NCBI GenBank assembly: GCA_944322755.1
Contig: CALUPY010000001.1
Location: forward strand, 124,001 to 188,000
DNA from: Candidatus Gastranaerophilales bacterium
GTDB lineage: Bacteria; Cyanobacteriota; Vampirovibrionia; Gastranaerophilales; Gastranaerophilaceae
Reading direction: 5' to 3'
DNA length: 64,000 nt
In this document: in pieces, positions 9,793 through 18,434 of the stretch
How positions within the stretch are numbered: position 1 is the stretch's first letter
How the letters are laid out: each line of letters begins with the position of its first letter
Program-made: the position numbers and the translations under genes
Notes under the pieces: model-generated
Told to the model about the DNA's origin: nothing
Databases searched by the model: none
The model's input: the letters and a program-made list of their open reading frames with translations, nothing else

Positions 9793-11310
9793 ATGACAAG
9801 ACAGCCGTTTTTTTATGACATAACCCTGCGAGACGGGAATCAATCCCTAAAAAAGCCCTGGAACCTTCAAGAAAAAGAGTTTATTTTTAAAAAACTCGTG
9901 AATTTTGGTGTTCAGGCGGTAGAAGCAGGCTTTCCTGCAGCTTCTGATATGGATTTTGAAGCATGCCGGAGATTGGCGGAAATTGCTCCCAATGACCTTG
10001 TTATAAGCGGTCTGGCCAGATGTGTTGAAAGTGATATAAAAACAGCTGTCAATGCAATAAATATATGCAAAAAACCGAGGCTCCACACATTCATTGCAAT
10101 GAGTCCGTTTAATATGAAATATGTTCTCAACAAGTCACCTGAAGAAGTCAGAAAAACAGCAATCGACGCTGTTTATTATGCAAAATCTCTTATGGGCAGC
10201 TCGGGTGAGATTCAATTTTCAGTAGAACATTTCGGGGATTGTATGGAAAATCTCGGATTTGTGATTGATACACTGAAAGAAATTGTAAAAGCCGGTGCCG
10301 TTGTAATTAATCTGCCGAATACTGTTGAACGCACAAGGGTTAAAACCTTTGTAGATATGGTTGAACAGGTTTACAATGCACTACCGAAAGATATCATGAT
10401 TGCGGTACACTGCCACAATGACCTCGGAATGGCCACAGCTGCTACTGTCGAAAGCTACTTTGCGGGTGCAACCCAGCTTGAATGCTGTTTAAACGGAATA
10501 GGTGAACGAGCAGGGAATACTAACATGTATGAAGTTGCCGTAGCACTTCATAACAGCGGAGTCGATGTACCATTAAAACTCTCTGATATATACGAACTTG
10601 CTTTAACCATATCAGATATGGCAAAAATCCGTATTCCGGATCTTGCACCTCTTGTCGGGGCAGAAGCGCTTGCACACAGAAGCGGCATACATCAGGATGG
10701 CGCAATCAAAACAAAAGATATGGAAAAAGGCGCATACCGCCCGATTCATCCGACACTCATCGGAAGAAAAGACGATGAAAAACTCGGATTCACCAGTCAG
10801 TCAGGAAAGACCGCGATATTTGAAATCATCAAAGATGCAGGTTATCCTATTACAATTCAGGAGGCAGTACGTATTTCACCTATTGTTAAAGAAGCAGCGG
10901 AAAAAGTCGGAGAGCTGCCAACCAGAAATATTATCGATATTTATTTCAGTGAAATTTTCAATATAAAAGGAGATTTCAGGCTGATTAGTTTTGACAAACG
11001 CGCAGAAGGAGTGTTTAACCTAAAATTCAGCCACAAAGACAAGAATTATGACATTGACGGACACGGAAACGGCCCTGTAGATGCTTGTCTTGACGCATTG
11101 AAGCAGGCAGGATTCGAGCAAAAACTTTTGGACTACGAACAGTTTGCCCTGGATGGAGAACTTTTGGGTTCAGGGGCTGTTGCGATGACAGTTATGCATT
11201 TTGAGGATAAAAACGGCAAAACAATAATTTCCAGAGGTAAAGATGAAAGTACTGCAAAAGCAAACGTAAAAGCAATATTCAACGGATTAAACCTGGTGTC
11301 AAAAAGCTAG
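9793..11310 (+). CDS. leuA: 2-isopropylmalate synthase, LeuA2-like
   Basis: Condenses acetyl-CoA with 2-oxoisovalerate, the first step of leucine synthesis. The 505 residues comprise a TIM barrel (about 5-280) and a C-terminal regulatory dimer domain (about 365-500). Visible motifs are TLRDGNQS at 11-18 (general base Arg and metal Asp), HCHND at 206-210 (metal ligands) and NGIGERAGN at 234-242. LRDGNQ rather than LRDGEQ, and FTSQSGKTAI in the linker, point to the LeuA2 subgroup. Citramalate or homocitrate synthase cannot be excluded by eye. An AGGA site precedes the ATG. It converges with the phosphohexomutase, overlapping by 4 bp. No other leu gene is in the window. Confidence 0.88.
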   Translation: MTRQPFFYDITLRDGNQSLKKPWNLQEKEFIFKKLVNFGVQAVEAGFPAASDMDFEACRRLAEIAPNDLVISGLARCVESDIKTAVNAINICKKPRLHTFIAMSPFNMKYVLNKSPEEVRKTAIDAVYYAKSLMGSSGEIQFSVEHFGDCMENLGFVIDTLKEIVKAGAVVINLPNTVERTRVKTFVDMVEQVYNALPKDIMIAVHCHNDLGMATAATVESYFAGATQLECCLNGIGERAGNTNMYEVAVALHNSGVDVPLKLSDIYELALTISDMAKIRIPDLAPLVGAEALAHRSGIHQDGAIKTKDMEKGAYRPIHPTLIGRKDDEKLGFTSQSGKTAIFEIIKDAGYPITIQEAVRISPIVKEAAEKVGELPTRNIIDIYFSEIFNIKGDFRLISFDKRAEGVFNLKFSHKDKNYDIDGHGNGPVDACLDALKQAGFEQKLLDYEQFALDGELLGSGAVAMTVMHFEDKNGKTIISRGKDESTAKANVKAIFNGLNLVSKS

Positions 11311-12707
11311 AAAAAACTTTTGAGCTCTTCTTCTTTTTCCCTGGAGTCTGTCTCAAAATAAATACGCAAAAGCGGTTCTGTTCCGCTCGGACGAATCAGA
11401 ACCCAGGTTCTGCCATCATCAAGATAATACTTTACCCCGTCTTTCTGGTCTTTTGATTTTACTTTGAAGCCGGCTATATTTTTCAGACAGGAGTATTTAT
11501 CAAGAAGAAGCTGAAGCTGAGATTTGGTTTCCAGTTTTATATCCACCCTGTTGTTAATAAACTCGCAGCCTGCTTCTCGTTTCAGTTCCTCTTGCAGCTC
11601 CCAGAGCGGTTTTTGTTCATAGGCAAGCATTTCAAGCACAAGCAAATCAGCAAGTATACCGTCTTTTTCCGGTATATGTCCCTTTATACTCAGACCACCG
11701 GATTCTTCTCCGCCGATGATTACGTCATTATCCCGCATGGCCTGACCGACCCATTTGAACCCAACAGGAGTCTCAATCACTTCAACATCATATTTTTCAG
11801 CTATAATATCAAGCATTCTGCTGGCACCAACAGTTTTTACAAGCTTTCCGCCATAATGTTTATTTTTTTTCAAATGTTTTAAAAGAAGAGCTATAATTTC
11901 ATTCGGAGTTACAAATTCAGCCTTTTCATTAATTACCCCAAACCTGTCTCCGTCTCCGTCGTTGCTAAGTCCAATGGCGTTCGTACGTCTGGCAATAACA
12001 TCAATCAGTTCGCACAAATACTGCGCTTTAGGTTCAGGCATACCGCCTCCGAAATTCGAATCATGCTCCATATGAAGAGTCTCATAATTTATTTCATGAC
12101 GTTTCAGAAGCTCGTCGAAATATCCTATACTTGCACTATACAATCCGTCATACACTATCTGAATACCAGAATCTTTAATTTTTTCAAATTCAATTATTTT
12201 TTCAATATGTCTGAAATAATCTTCCTTAAAGGATTTAAGCTCTACCGGATAAATTATTTTAGGCGAAAAATCAATATTTTCATTTATATTGGAAACGATT
12301 TTGTTAGTTATCTCAGAGGTTGCAGGGCCAGCATAGTCCGGTATGAATTTTATACCGAGATATTCAGGAGGGTTGTGCGAAGCAGTAAACATAATGGCAT
12401 CAGCATTTAGATGTTTAGCACTGTATGCAAGAACAGGCGTCGGGATAACAGAGTCAGAAAGCCAGGTTTTAAATCCGGCTTTTGATAATATATCAGCAGC
12501 AAACTCCGCAAATTCTTTTGCTTTATTACGCGGGTCATAACCAATAATGAACTGTTTCTTTATTCCGTCTTTTTCCAATACGTATTTTGCAATCGCATTT
12601 ATAACTGTTTTGACATTCTTTTCGTTAAATTCCTTACCGACTATTGCTCTCCAGCCGTCTGTGCCGAATTTTATACTCTCGCTTTCTCCTGCCCCTGTAT
12701 TTGCCAT
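11307..12707 (-). CDS. Phosphoglucomutase/phosphomannomutase family protein
   Basis: An alpha-D-phosphohexomutase that moves a phosphate between C1 and C6 of a hexose, feeding glycogen or surface-sugar synthesis. The 466 residues show all four active-site loops: catalytic serine loop TASHNPPE, metal loop NDGDGDRFG, sugar loop GGEESGG and phosphate loop RPSGTEP. Substrate preference (glucose or mannose) cannot be read. GlmM is less likely because its typical active-site signature differs. An AAGG site precedes the ATG. It is monocistronic and overlaps the leuA end by 4 bp. Confidence 0.92.
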   Translation of the reverse strand: MANTGAGESESIKFGTDGWRAIVGKEFNEKNVKTVINAIAKYVLEKDGIKKQFIIGYDPRNKAKEFAEFAADILSKAGFKTWLSDSVIPTPVLAYSAKHLNADAIMFTASHNPPEYLGIKFIPDYAGPATSEITNKIVSNINENIDFSPKIIYPVELKSFKEDYFRHIEKIIEFEKIKDSGIQIVYDGLYSASIGYFDELLKRHEINYETLHMEHDSNFGGGMPEPKAQYLCELIDVIARRTNAIGLSNDGDGDRFGVINEKAEFVTPNEIIALLLKHLKKNKHYGGKLVKTVGASRMLDIIAEKYDVEVIETPVGFKWVGQAMRDNDVIIGGEESGGLSIKGHIPEKDGILADLLVLEMLAYEQKPLWELQEELKREAGCEFINNRVDIKLETKSQLQLLLDKYSCLKNIAGFKVKSKDQKDGVKYYLDDGRTWVLIRPSGTEPLLRIYFETDSREKEEELKSFF

Positions 12708-12772
12708 TTTCTTTGCCTTTTTGTAATATTAATGAATAAAATCATTTTACCAGATAATGAGAATATACACAA

Positions 12773-13627
12773 ATGACAGAAGCTTTGAAAAAAATAATAT
12801 ATTTAGGTCCAAATGGCTCTTACTGCGAAACCGCAAAAAATAAGTTCTGCAAAAAATTGGGACTTGACTCAATCGAACAGGAATATTTTCCAACAGTAAA
12901 GAAAATAATAGAATCTGCAGAACAAAACCCTGATATAGCAGGAGTAATACCTATTGAAAATTCAATTGAAGGTGTGGTAAGAGAAACTATGGACAATCTG
13001 CTGACCGTCGATGACAAAACCCTTCAAATTACTGCAGAAACAGTTATTCCGATTAATCATTGTCTTATTTCAAAAAATCATGACATAAAGAAAATAAAAA
13101 AAATTATCTCCCATCCACAGGCGCTGGCACAGTGTCAGAACTACATTCAAAAAACTTTCACTCAGGATATAGAACAAATTGAAAAATCTTCGACAAGCAA
13201 AGCCGCAGAAGAATTAATGAATTTAGGGGAGGATTATGCAGCCATTGCAAATGCTGCAAATGCAGGAATTTACGGACTAAATATTCTCGCAGAAAATATA
13301 AATGATGAACCGGATAACAAAACCAGATTCGTTTTTATTTCAAGAAATAAAACAATAGCGACGGGTTTTGATAAAACAAGCATTGCTTTTGCAACAAAAA
13401 ATACGGCAGGAGCTCTCGTTAAAGTTTTAAACGTGTTTGATTCAATGAGCATAAATCTTCTTTACATTGACTCGAGACCCTCTAAGAAAAACCTCGGCGA
13501 ATATATATTCTTTCTGGATTTTGAAGGACATATTTCAGATGAAAAAACAAAAAGAGTTCTGGACTTAATAAAATTAAATACAAGCTGCATTAAAATTCTC
13601 GGTTCCTACGAAAGAAAAGTCTTATAA
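12773..13627 (+). CDS. pheA: Prephenate dehydratase
   Basis: Converts prephenate to phenylpyruvate in phenylalanine synthesis. The 284 residues have the dehydratase domain (about 7-190), with YLGPNGSYCE, PIENSIEG, STSKAAEEL and the catalytic NKTRFVFI. An ACT domain follows (about 202-280), with a GALVKVLNVF start and DSRPSKKN, a variant of the phenylalanine-sensing ESRP motif. There is no chorismate mutase domain. No clear Shine-Dalgarno site precedes the ATG; TGA-GAATAT ends 6 nt before it, a weak version of the leaderless promoter layout seen elsewhere here. Confidence 0.94.
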   Translation: MTEALKKIIYLGPNGSYCETAKNKFCKKLGLDSIEQEYFPTVKKIIESAEQNPDIAGVIPIENSIEGVVRETMDNLLTVDDKTLQITAETVIPINHCLISKNHDIKKIKKIISHPQALAQCQNYIQKTFTQDIEQIEKSSTSKAAEELMNLGEDYAAIANAANAGIYGLNILAENINDEPDNKTRFVFISRNKTIATGFDKTSIAFATKNTAGALVKVLNVFDSMSINLLYIDSRPSKKNLGEYIFFLDFEGHISDEKTKRVLDLIKLNTSCIKILGSYERKVL

Positions 13628-13666
13628 AAAAAGCAAAAAATTTATTTACAGGTCTTGTATAAATGT

Positions 13667-14419
13667 ATGCAAGTAAAAAATTTAGCTGAAAAATTTATTA
13701 TAAAATATAAACAACCTGTTAAAATGCAATGGCAGGACGGCTTTGCAAAAACACTAAAGTCTTTTGATTTGTTTGATGAAAAACTCGGTGATTTACACAT
13801 TGATATAAAAAGCAAGTTAGATAATAGCAGTCTGAATGAAAAAATTTTTCTTAATATCAGAAATTCAAAAGAGACCGAACCGCTTGTACAGGAAATAATT
13901 GAAATCTTTAAAAACAAAAATATTATAGGTCATCAAATAGAAGTTCTCGAAAAATATAGACATAAAAATCTTAGACTCGGAGAACTGATGAGACTTTTAA
14001 GTATTTCTCTTATGAACGAAAACCGCTCTAATACATTCAGACTTTATTCAAAAAATACAGCAATAGGTTTCCACACAAAATATAAATTTCATACAGATAT
14101 TTCTGATTTAAATATAATTGATGCATTTTTAAAGAAAATAGCTTCTGAAAAAACAAAAGATTTTAAAAGTATAGCCCAAAAAGCTCAAGAATTTGAAGAC
14201 GAAAACTGGACCGGAATTGCTGACAGTTCCGAATGGTTAGACAGTGTGAACAATCTCATAACCGGATATTTAAAAAAAATCACAGAGCTAAAACGTTCAT
14301 TAGAAACCGGAAGTATTCCATTTTTTGTGGATATGGAATTGAATAGAAAGGAACTTTTGGAAAACAGAAGTTTTTATAATTCACTTTTTGAAAAACACGG
14401 TATTGATTACAAAATCTAA
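13667..14419 (+). CDS. Unknown protein
   Basis: I do not recognise this 250-residue, Lys/Glu-rich, apparently soluble protein. It has no signal peptide or clear membrane segment. The C-terminal half has long charged helices (ITELKRSLETGSI). The ATG at 13667 is chosen because the alternative TTG at 13655 has no spaced ribosome site, but neither start is well supported. It follows pheA by about 40 nt and may share its transcript. A short GC-rich hairpin ends the unit. Confidence 0.6.
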   Translation: MQVKNLAEKFIIKYKQPVKMQWQDGFAKTLKSFDLFDEKLGDLHIDIKSKLDNSSLNEKIFLNIRNSKETEPLVQEIIEIFKNKNIIGHQIEVLEKYRHKNLRLGELMRLLSISLMNENRSNTFRLYSKNTAIGFHTKYKFHTDISDLNIIDAFLKKIASEKTKDFKSIAQKAQEFEDENWTGIADSSEWLDSVNNLITGYLKKITELKRSLETGSIPFFVDMELNRKELLENRSFYNSLFEKHGIDYKI

Positions 14420-14424
14420 AAAAA

Positions 14425-14440
14425 CCCCGTAAAAACGGGG
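14425..14440. terminator. Hairpin between the unknown gene and lysS
   Basis: CCCCGT, loop AAAA, ACGGGG, flanked by A-rich DNA on the left and CTTTAATTTATTTTT on the right. It can serve the plus-strand unit and, with the A run read as T, the lysS transcript ending at 14448. Confidence 0.8.
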
Positions 14441-14447
14441 CTTTAAT

Positions 14448-15971
14448 TTATTTTTCTATTTTTCTCATTGTAGGAAAAGCAATAACATCTCTGATTGACG
14501 GTGAATCTGTTAAAAGCATTACCACACGGTCAATTCCGATACCCAAACCGCCAGCAGGAGGCATACCATGTTCAAGCGCACAGATAAAGTCTTCATCTAT
14601 TTCCATTGCCTCTTCATCACCATTTACCTTTGCAAGAGCCTGAGCTTCAAATCTTGCTCTCTGGTCAATAGGATCAGTCAATTCTGAAAATGCATTTGCA
14701 ATTTCCCATCCGTTCACTCTTGTCTCAAATCTTTCAGTCAATCTGTCATTGTCTCTATGAACTTTAGCAAGAGGAGATATGTCTCTGGGGTAGTCAATAA
14801 TATGCACCGGCTGGATAAGGTGAGGTTCTACTTTTTCTTCAAAAATTAAATCAAGAACCTGTCCCCAGTTATCACAGTCATCTGCATGAATACCTATTTC
14901 ATGTGCTTTTGACTTTGCATCTTCAACTGTATAAACTTCTCCAAAGTCTATTCCCGTATATTCCTGAATTGCACCTATCATTGTCTTTCTGTCCCAGGGC
15001 GGAGTCAGGTCAATTTCTTTTCCCTGATAGGTTATTTTCATTGTACCCAAAACTTCCTGTGCAATAGTGCTTATCAGATTTTCTGTCAGAGCCATCATTT
15101 CATTGTAGTCAACATATGCCTGATACAGCTCCATCATTGTGAATTCAGGATTGTGTCTTGTGTCAATTCCTTCATTTCTAAAACTTCTGTTGATTTCAAA
15201 AATCTTTTCAGACAAACCGCCGACCATCAGTCTTTTCAAATAAAGCTCCGGAGCAATTCTCATATACATATCCATATCAAGAGCATTGTGATGAGTAATG
15301 AATGGTCTTGCATTCGCTCCGCCTGCCTGAGGGTGAAGCATAGGCGTTTCAACTTCTAAAAAGCCCTGTGCAGTCAAGTATTCTCTGATTTTCTGAATAA
15401 TTTTGCTTCTCTTTTTAAATGTTTCTCTTACATCTTCATTAACAATAAGGTCAACATATCTTTGACGGTATTTGTTTTCAACATCAGAGAAAGAGTTAAA
15501 GTTTTCGAGCTGTTCTCTGACTTCCTTGCTGATTTGTTTATTCGGAAGAGGCAGAAGAGATTTTGACAAAAGTTTTAAAGATGTTGCTTTGATTGAAAGC
15601 TCACCTCTCGGAGTTCTTCTGATTGTACCGGTAAAACCGACAATATCCCCGATATCAAGTAGTTTCAACAGCTTCATCTGCTCTTCCGCGAGATTTTCCT
15701 TGTGGCAAAAAATTTGTATTTTGCCTGAATCGTCCATAAGATCAATGAACATGCCTGAATTTCTCATTGCCATAACGCGGCCTGCAACAGAATAAACATC
15801 CTGTGTTTCTTCTCCGGCTGCAAGATTTTCGTATTTATCCTGCAAAAATTTAGCCGATGCATTTTTGTCAAAAGAATAAGGATAAGGGTTTATTCCTTTA
15901 TCGGCAAGTTCAGTAAGTTTTTGTATTCTTGTGTTTCTTATTGCATTTTGTGTATGATTTTGATCCTGCAT
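14448..15971 (-). CDS. lysS: Lysyl-tRNA synthetase, class II
   Basis: Charges tRNA-Lys. The 507 residues contain an N-terminal OB-fold anticodon-binding domain (about 60-150) and a class II catalytic domain. Motif 1 is around FLEVETPMLHPQAGGANARP, motif 2 has FRNEGIDTRHNPEFTMMELY, and motif 3 is GGLGIGIDRVVML. ENKYRQRYVDLI is the signature bridge before the catalytic domain. A GAGGA site lies before the ATG. It is monocistronic and divergent from rsgA. Confidence 0.97.
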   Translation of the reverse strand: MQDQNHTQNAIRNTRIQKLTELADKGINPYPYSFDKNASAKFLQDKYENLAAGEETQDVYSVAGRVMAMRNSGMFIDLMDDSGKIQIFCHKENLAEEQMKLLKLLDIGDIVGFTGTIRRTPRGELSIKATSLKLLSKSLLPLPNKQISKEVREQLENFNSFSDVENKYRQRYVDLIVNEDVRETFKKRSKIIQKIREYLTAQGFLEVETPMLHPQAGGANARPFITHHNALDMDMYMRIAPELYLKRLMVGGLSEKIFEINRSFRNEGIDTRHNPEFTMMELYQAYVDYNEMMALTENLISTIAQEVLGTMKITYQGKEIDLTPPWDRKTMIGAIQEYTGIDFGEVYTVEDAKSKAHEIGIHADDCDNWGQVLDLIFEEKVEPHLIQPVHIIDYPRDISPLAKVHRDNDRLTERFETRVNGWEIANAFSELTDPIDQRARFEAQALAKVNGDEEAMEIDEDFICALEHGMPPAGGLGIGIDRVVMLLTDSPSIRDVIAFPTMRKIEK

Positions 15972-16029
15972 ACTCTTTCCTCGTATTGTTCTTTTCTTTT
16001 TAAAACTATTTTATCAAAAATATGAAAAA

Positions 16030-16058
16030 TTTACATTGCATGTCGAATAAGCTATAAT
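16030..16058 (+). promoter_or_regulatory. Promoter of rsgA, probably giving a leaderless mRNA
   Basis: TTTACA at 16030-16035, a 17-nt spacer and TATAAT at 16053-16058. The ATG begins at 16066, about where transcription should start, and there is no Shine-Dalgarno site. Confidence 0.75.
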
Positions 16059-16065
16059 TAATACG

Positions 16066-17088
16066 ATGAAAGGGCAGATTTTTAAAATACATTCGGATTT
16101 TTACTATGTAAATACGCATGAAGGCGTATTTGAATGCAAAGTAAGAGAAATCCTAAAAAAGCAGCGCGAACAGATATTCGTCGGAGATTTTGCAGAGCTG
16201 GAGCAGGGAAATAGTGAATCCAAACAGGCTTTTATCTCAAAAATTCATCCGCGGAAAAATTTTATTCTAAAACCCAAAGTTGCAAATATAGACAGAGTCA
16301 TAATTGTATCCGCAATCAAGGAGCCTGATTTAAACTTTGAACAGCTTAACAGGTATTTGTGTTTTTGTGAATACTACAAAATCAAACCTATCCTGTGTTT
16401 TAACAAAAATGATTTATGCCAAAATTCCGATACAGTAAAAAAAATACGAAATATTTACGAAACATTAGACTATGAAACCGTTTTTACATCTGCACTGAAC
16501 AAAAACGGAATAAATGAGCTGGAAAACATTCTTGCCGGAAACACCACTGTTTTATGCGGCGCATCCGGCGTCGGAAAATCATCTATTGCAAATGCACTGA
16601 ACTCAAATCTAAACCTAAAAACAAAGCCAATAAGTGAAAAAACCGGACGCGGCACTCACACGACCAGACACTGTGAAATAATCGAACTTGAATTTGAGGA
16701 CAAAAAAACAGCACGAATTGTTGACACGCCCGGATTCAGTCATTTGAAATTTGACTTTTTAATGCCGGCAGAAATCGGTACATTGTTTCCGGAGATACAT
16801 GAATTGGAAGGCAGCTGTAAATTTAAAGACTGCTTACATATATCAGAAACAGGATGTAACATAATTGAACACAAAGAAAATATTGAAGAGAGCAGGTACA
16901 ACAGCTATCTGAAATTTGTGGAAGAAGCAAAAGAGTATAAAAATAAAGTTACATACTCAGGCACAAAAACAGAAAGCAGTTCTAAAATTTTGCACAATAA
17001 GACATATACAAAAATAAGCAGTAAAAAAAGAGCTGCATCAAGAAGAAAAGAAAATCAGGATACACATAAAGGAAAATACGATGAATGA
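16066..17088 (+). CDS. rsgA: Ribosome small subunit-dependent GTPase A
   Basis: A circularly permuted GTPase that checks late 30S maturation. The 340 residues show an N-terminal OB fold (about 1-70), then the G motifs in permuted order: G4 NKND at 113-116, G1 GASGVGKS at 165-172, and G3 DTPG at 220-223. The zinc-binding C-x5-C-x-H-x5-C follows at 251-264. A lysine- and serine-rich tail of about 40 residues ends the chain. Its 3' end overlaps the isoprenyl synthase gene by 8 bp, giving a three-gene unit with the DUF212 gene. Confidence 0.95.
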   Translation: MKGQIFKIHSDFYYVNTHEGVFECKVREILKKQREQIFVGDFAELEQGNSESKQAFISKIHPRKNFILKPKVANIDRVIIVSAIKEPDLNFEQLNRYLCFCEYYKIKPILCFNKNDLCQNSDTVKKIRNIYETLDYETVFTSALNKNGINELENILAGNTTVLCGASGVGKSSIANALNSNLNLKTKPISEKTGRGTHTTRHCEIIELEFEDKKTARIVDTPGFSHLKFDFLMPAEIGTLFPEIHELEGSCKFKDCLHISETGCNIIEHKENIEESRYNSYLKFVEEAKEYKNKVTYSGTKTESSSKILHNKTYTKISSKKRAASRRKENQDTHKGKYDE

Positions 17089-17962
17089 CAATATAAAAAC
17101 CAAAATAAACGAATACAAAGAAGCTGTAAATAAAAAACTGGATGAATACTTAAAAATCCAATACCCTGAAGAAATATGGGAATCAATGAGATATTCAGTT
17201 CTCTCCGGAGGAAAAAGAATCCGTCCTGTTATGGCATTGGAAACCTGTAATGTATTGTCAGGAAACTATGAAAAAGCGCTGCCTGCAGCTTGCGCTATTG
17301 AAATGCTTCATTGTCAGAGCCTTATCCACGATGATTTGCCATGTATGGATAATGATGACTACAGACGCGGAAAACTCACAAATCACAAGGTCTTTGGCGA
17401 GTCTACAGCAGTACTTGCCGGGGATGCGCTTCTGTCTTTTGCGCCCCAAATGATAATTCAGCATACAAAATGCGAGGATTCAATAAAATTAAAAATTCTC
17501 GAAGAATTTCTAATCAGCGCAGGCGCTGAAAAACTTATAGCCGGTCAGGTAGTGGACATTGCATCAGAAGGAAAACAAATAAATAAAGAAACTCTTGATT
17601 TTATCCACGCCAACAAAACAGGAGCATTGTTTAAACTTTCTATCAGAACAGGTGCTATTCTGGGTGGAGCTGGTGAAAAAACGCTATCTGCATTAACAGA
17701 ATTTTCTGAAAAACTCGGACTTGCTTTTCAGATTTCAGATGACATTCTGGATGAAACAGCGACCCTTGACACATTAGGGAAAACACCCCATAAAGATAAA
17801 GCAGCCGGAAAAGTCACATATTTGAGTTTTTACGGAATGGATGAAGCAAAAAAACGCCTGGCATTTCTTTGTGAAAATGCTTGTGATATACTTAAATCGA
17901 ATAATATAGATTCGGAAGTATTACGACAGATTGCAATGAGCATCAATGAAAGGGTGAGGTAA
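17081..17962 (+). CDS. ispA: Polyprenyl (farnesyl/geranylgeranyl) diphosphate synthase
   Basis: Builds C15-C20 isoprenyl diphosphates from IPP and DMAPP. The 293 residues are one all-alpha domain with the first Asp-rich motif DDLPCMD at 84-90, the RRGKLTNHKVFGE loop and the second motif DDILD at 220-224. The two extra residues in the first motif are typical of bacterial FPP synthases. An AAAGGA site precedes the ATG. It overlaps rsgA upstream and shares a TAATG with the DUF212 gene downstream. It uses the product of the MEP pathway whose last enzyme, IspH, is at the window start. Confidence 0.93.
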   Translation: MNDNIKTKINEYKEAVNKKLDEYLKIQYPEEIWESMRYSVLSGGKRIRPVMALETCNVLSGNYEKALPAACAIEMLHCQSLIHDDLPCMDNDDYRRGKLTNHKVFGESTAVLAGDALLSFAPQMIIQHTKCEDSIKLKILEEFLISAGAEKLIAGQVVDIASEGKQINKETLDFIHANKTGALFKLSIRTGAILGGAGEKTLSALTEFSEKLGLAFQISDDILDETATLDTLGKTPHKDKAAGKVTYLSFYGMDEAKKRLAFLCENACDILKSNNIDSEVLRQIAMSINERVR

Positions 17963-18417
17963 TGTACGAGATCAATACGGGGTCAGAGGTTTTAATAAAT
18001 GGTATAATTGCAGCTTGCATTGCTCAGGCATTAAAAGTAATGTTTTTTTTCATAAAAAATAAAAAAATAAACTTTAAAATCTTTACAACAACAGGCGGCA
18101 TGCCAAGCTCCCACAGTGCAGGCGTTATTGGAATCGCAACCTCTGTCGGATTGATAGACGGATTTAACTCTGTTACATTTGCAATAGCTTTCGGCTATTC
18201 CCTTGTTGTAATGTATGATGCGGCAGGTGTCAGACGTTCAGCCGGAAAAATTGCCGCATCATTAAACAGAGTTATGGAAGATTTTTACGCACACCGTCCT
18301 TCTGCTGCAGGAGAAAAGTTAAAAGAACTACTCGGACACACACCTTTTGAAGTTTTCGTAGGTGCAATTCTCGGAGCAGTTATAGCCTTCCTGCTTCACT
18401 TTTACGTTCTATCATAA
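17962..18417 (+). CDS. Divergent PAP2 (DUF212) membrane protein, YuiD-like
   Basis: A 151-residue membrane protein of the DUF212 family, distantly related to PAP2 phosphatases. The motif GGMPSSHSAG (about 47-56) carries the conserved Ser-His. DAAGVRRSAGKIA and a C-terminal membrane helix (GAILGAVIAFLLHF) follow. Being coupled (TAATG) to a prenyl diphosphate synthase suggests a role with isoprenyl phosphates, such as lipid-carrier dephosphorylation. That is inference; the family activity is poorly defined. Confidence 0.9.
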   Translation: MYEINTGSEVLINGIIAACIAQALKVMFFFIKNKKINFKIFTTTGGMPSSHSAGVIGIATSVGLIDGFNSVTFAIAFGYSLVVMYDAAGVRRSAGKIAASLNRVMEDFYAHRPSAAGEKLKELLGHTPFEVFVGAILGAVIAFLLHFYVLS

Positions 18418-18428
18418 AATGATATTAT
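18401..18428 (+). promoter_or_regulatory. Promoter of the histidine kinase gene, leaderless layout
   Basis: TTTACG at 18401-18406, a 16-nt spacer and extended TGA-TATTAT with the -10 at 18423-18428. ATG starts 6 nt later, at 18435. Confidence 0.6.
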
Positions 18429-18434
18429 ATTGGT

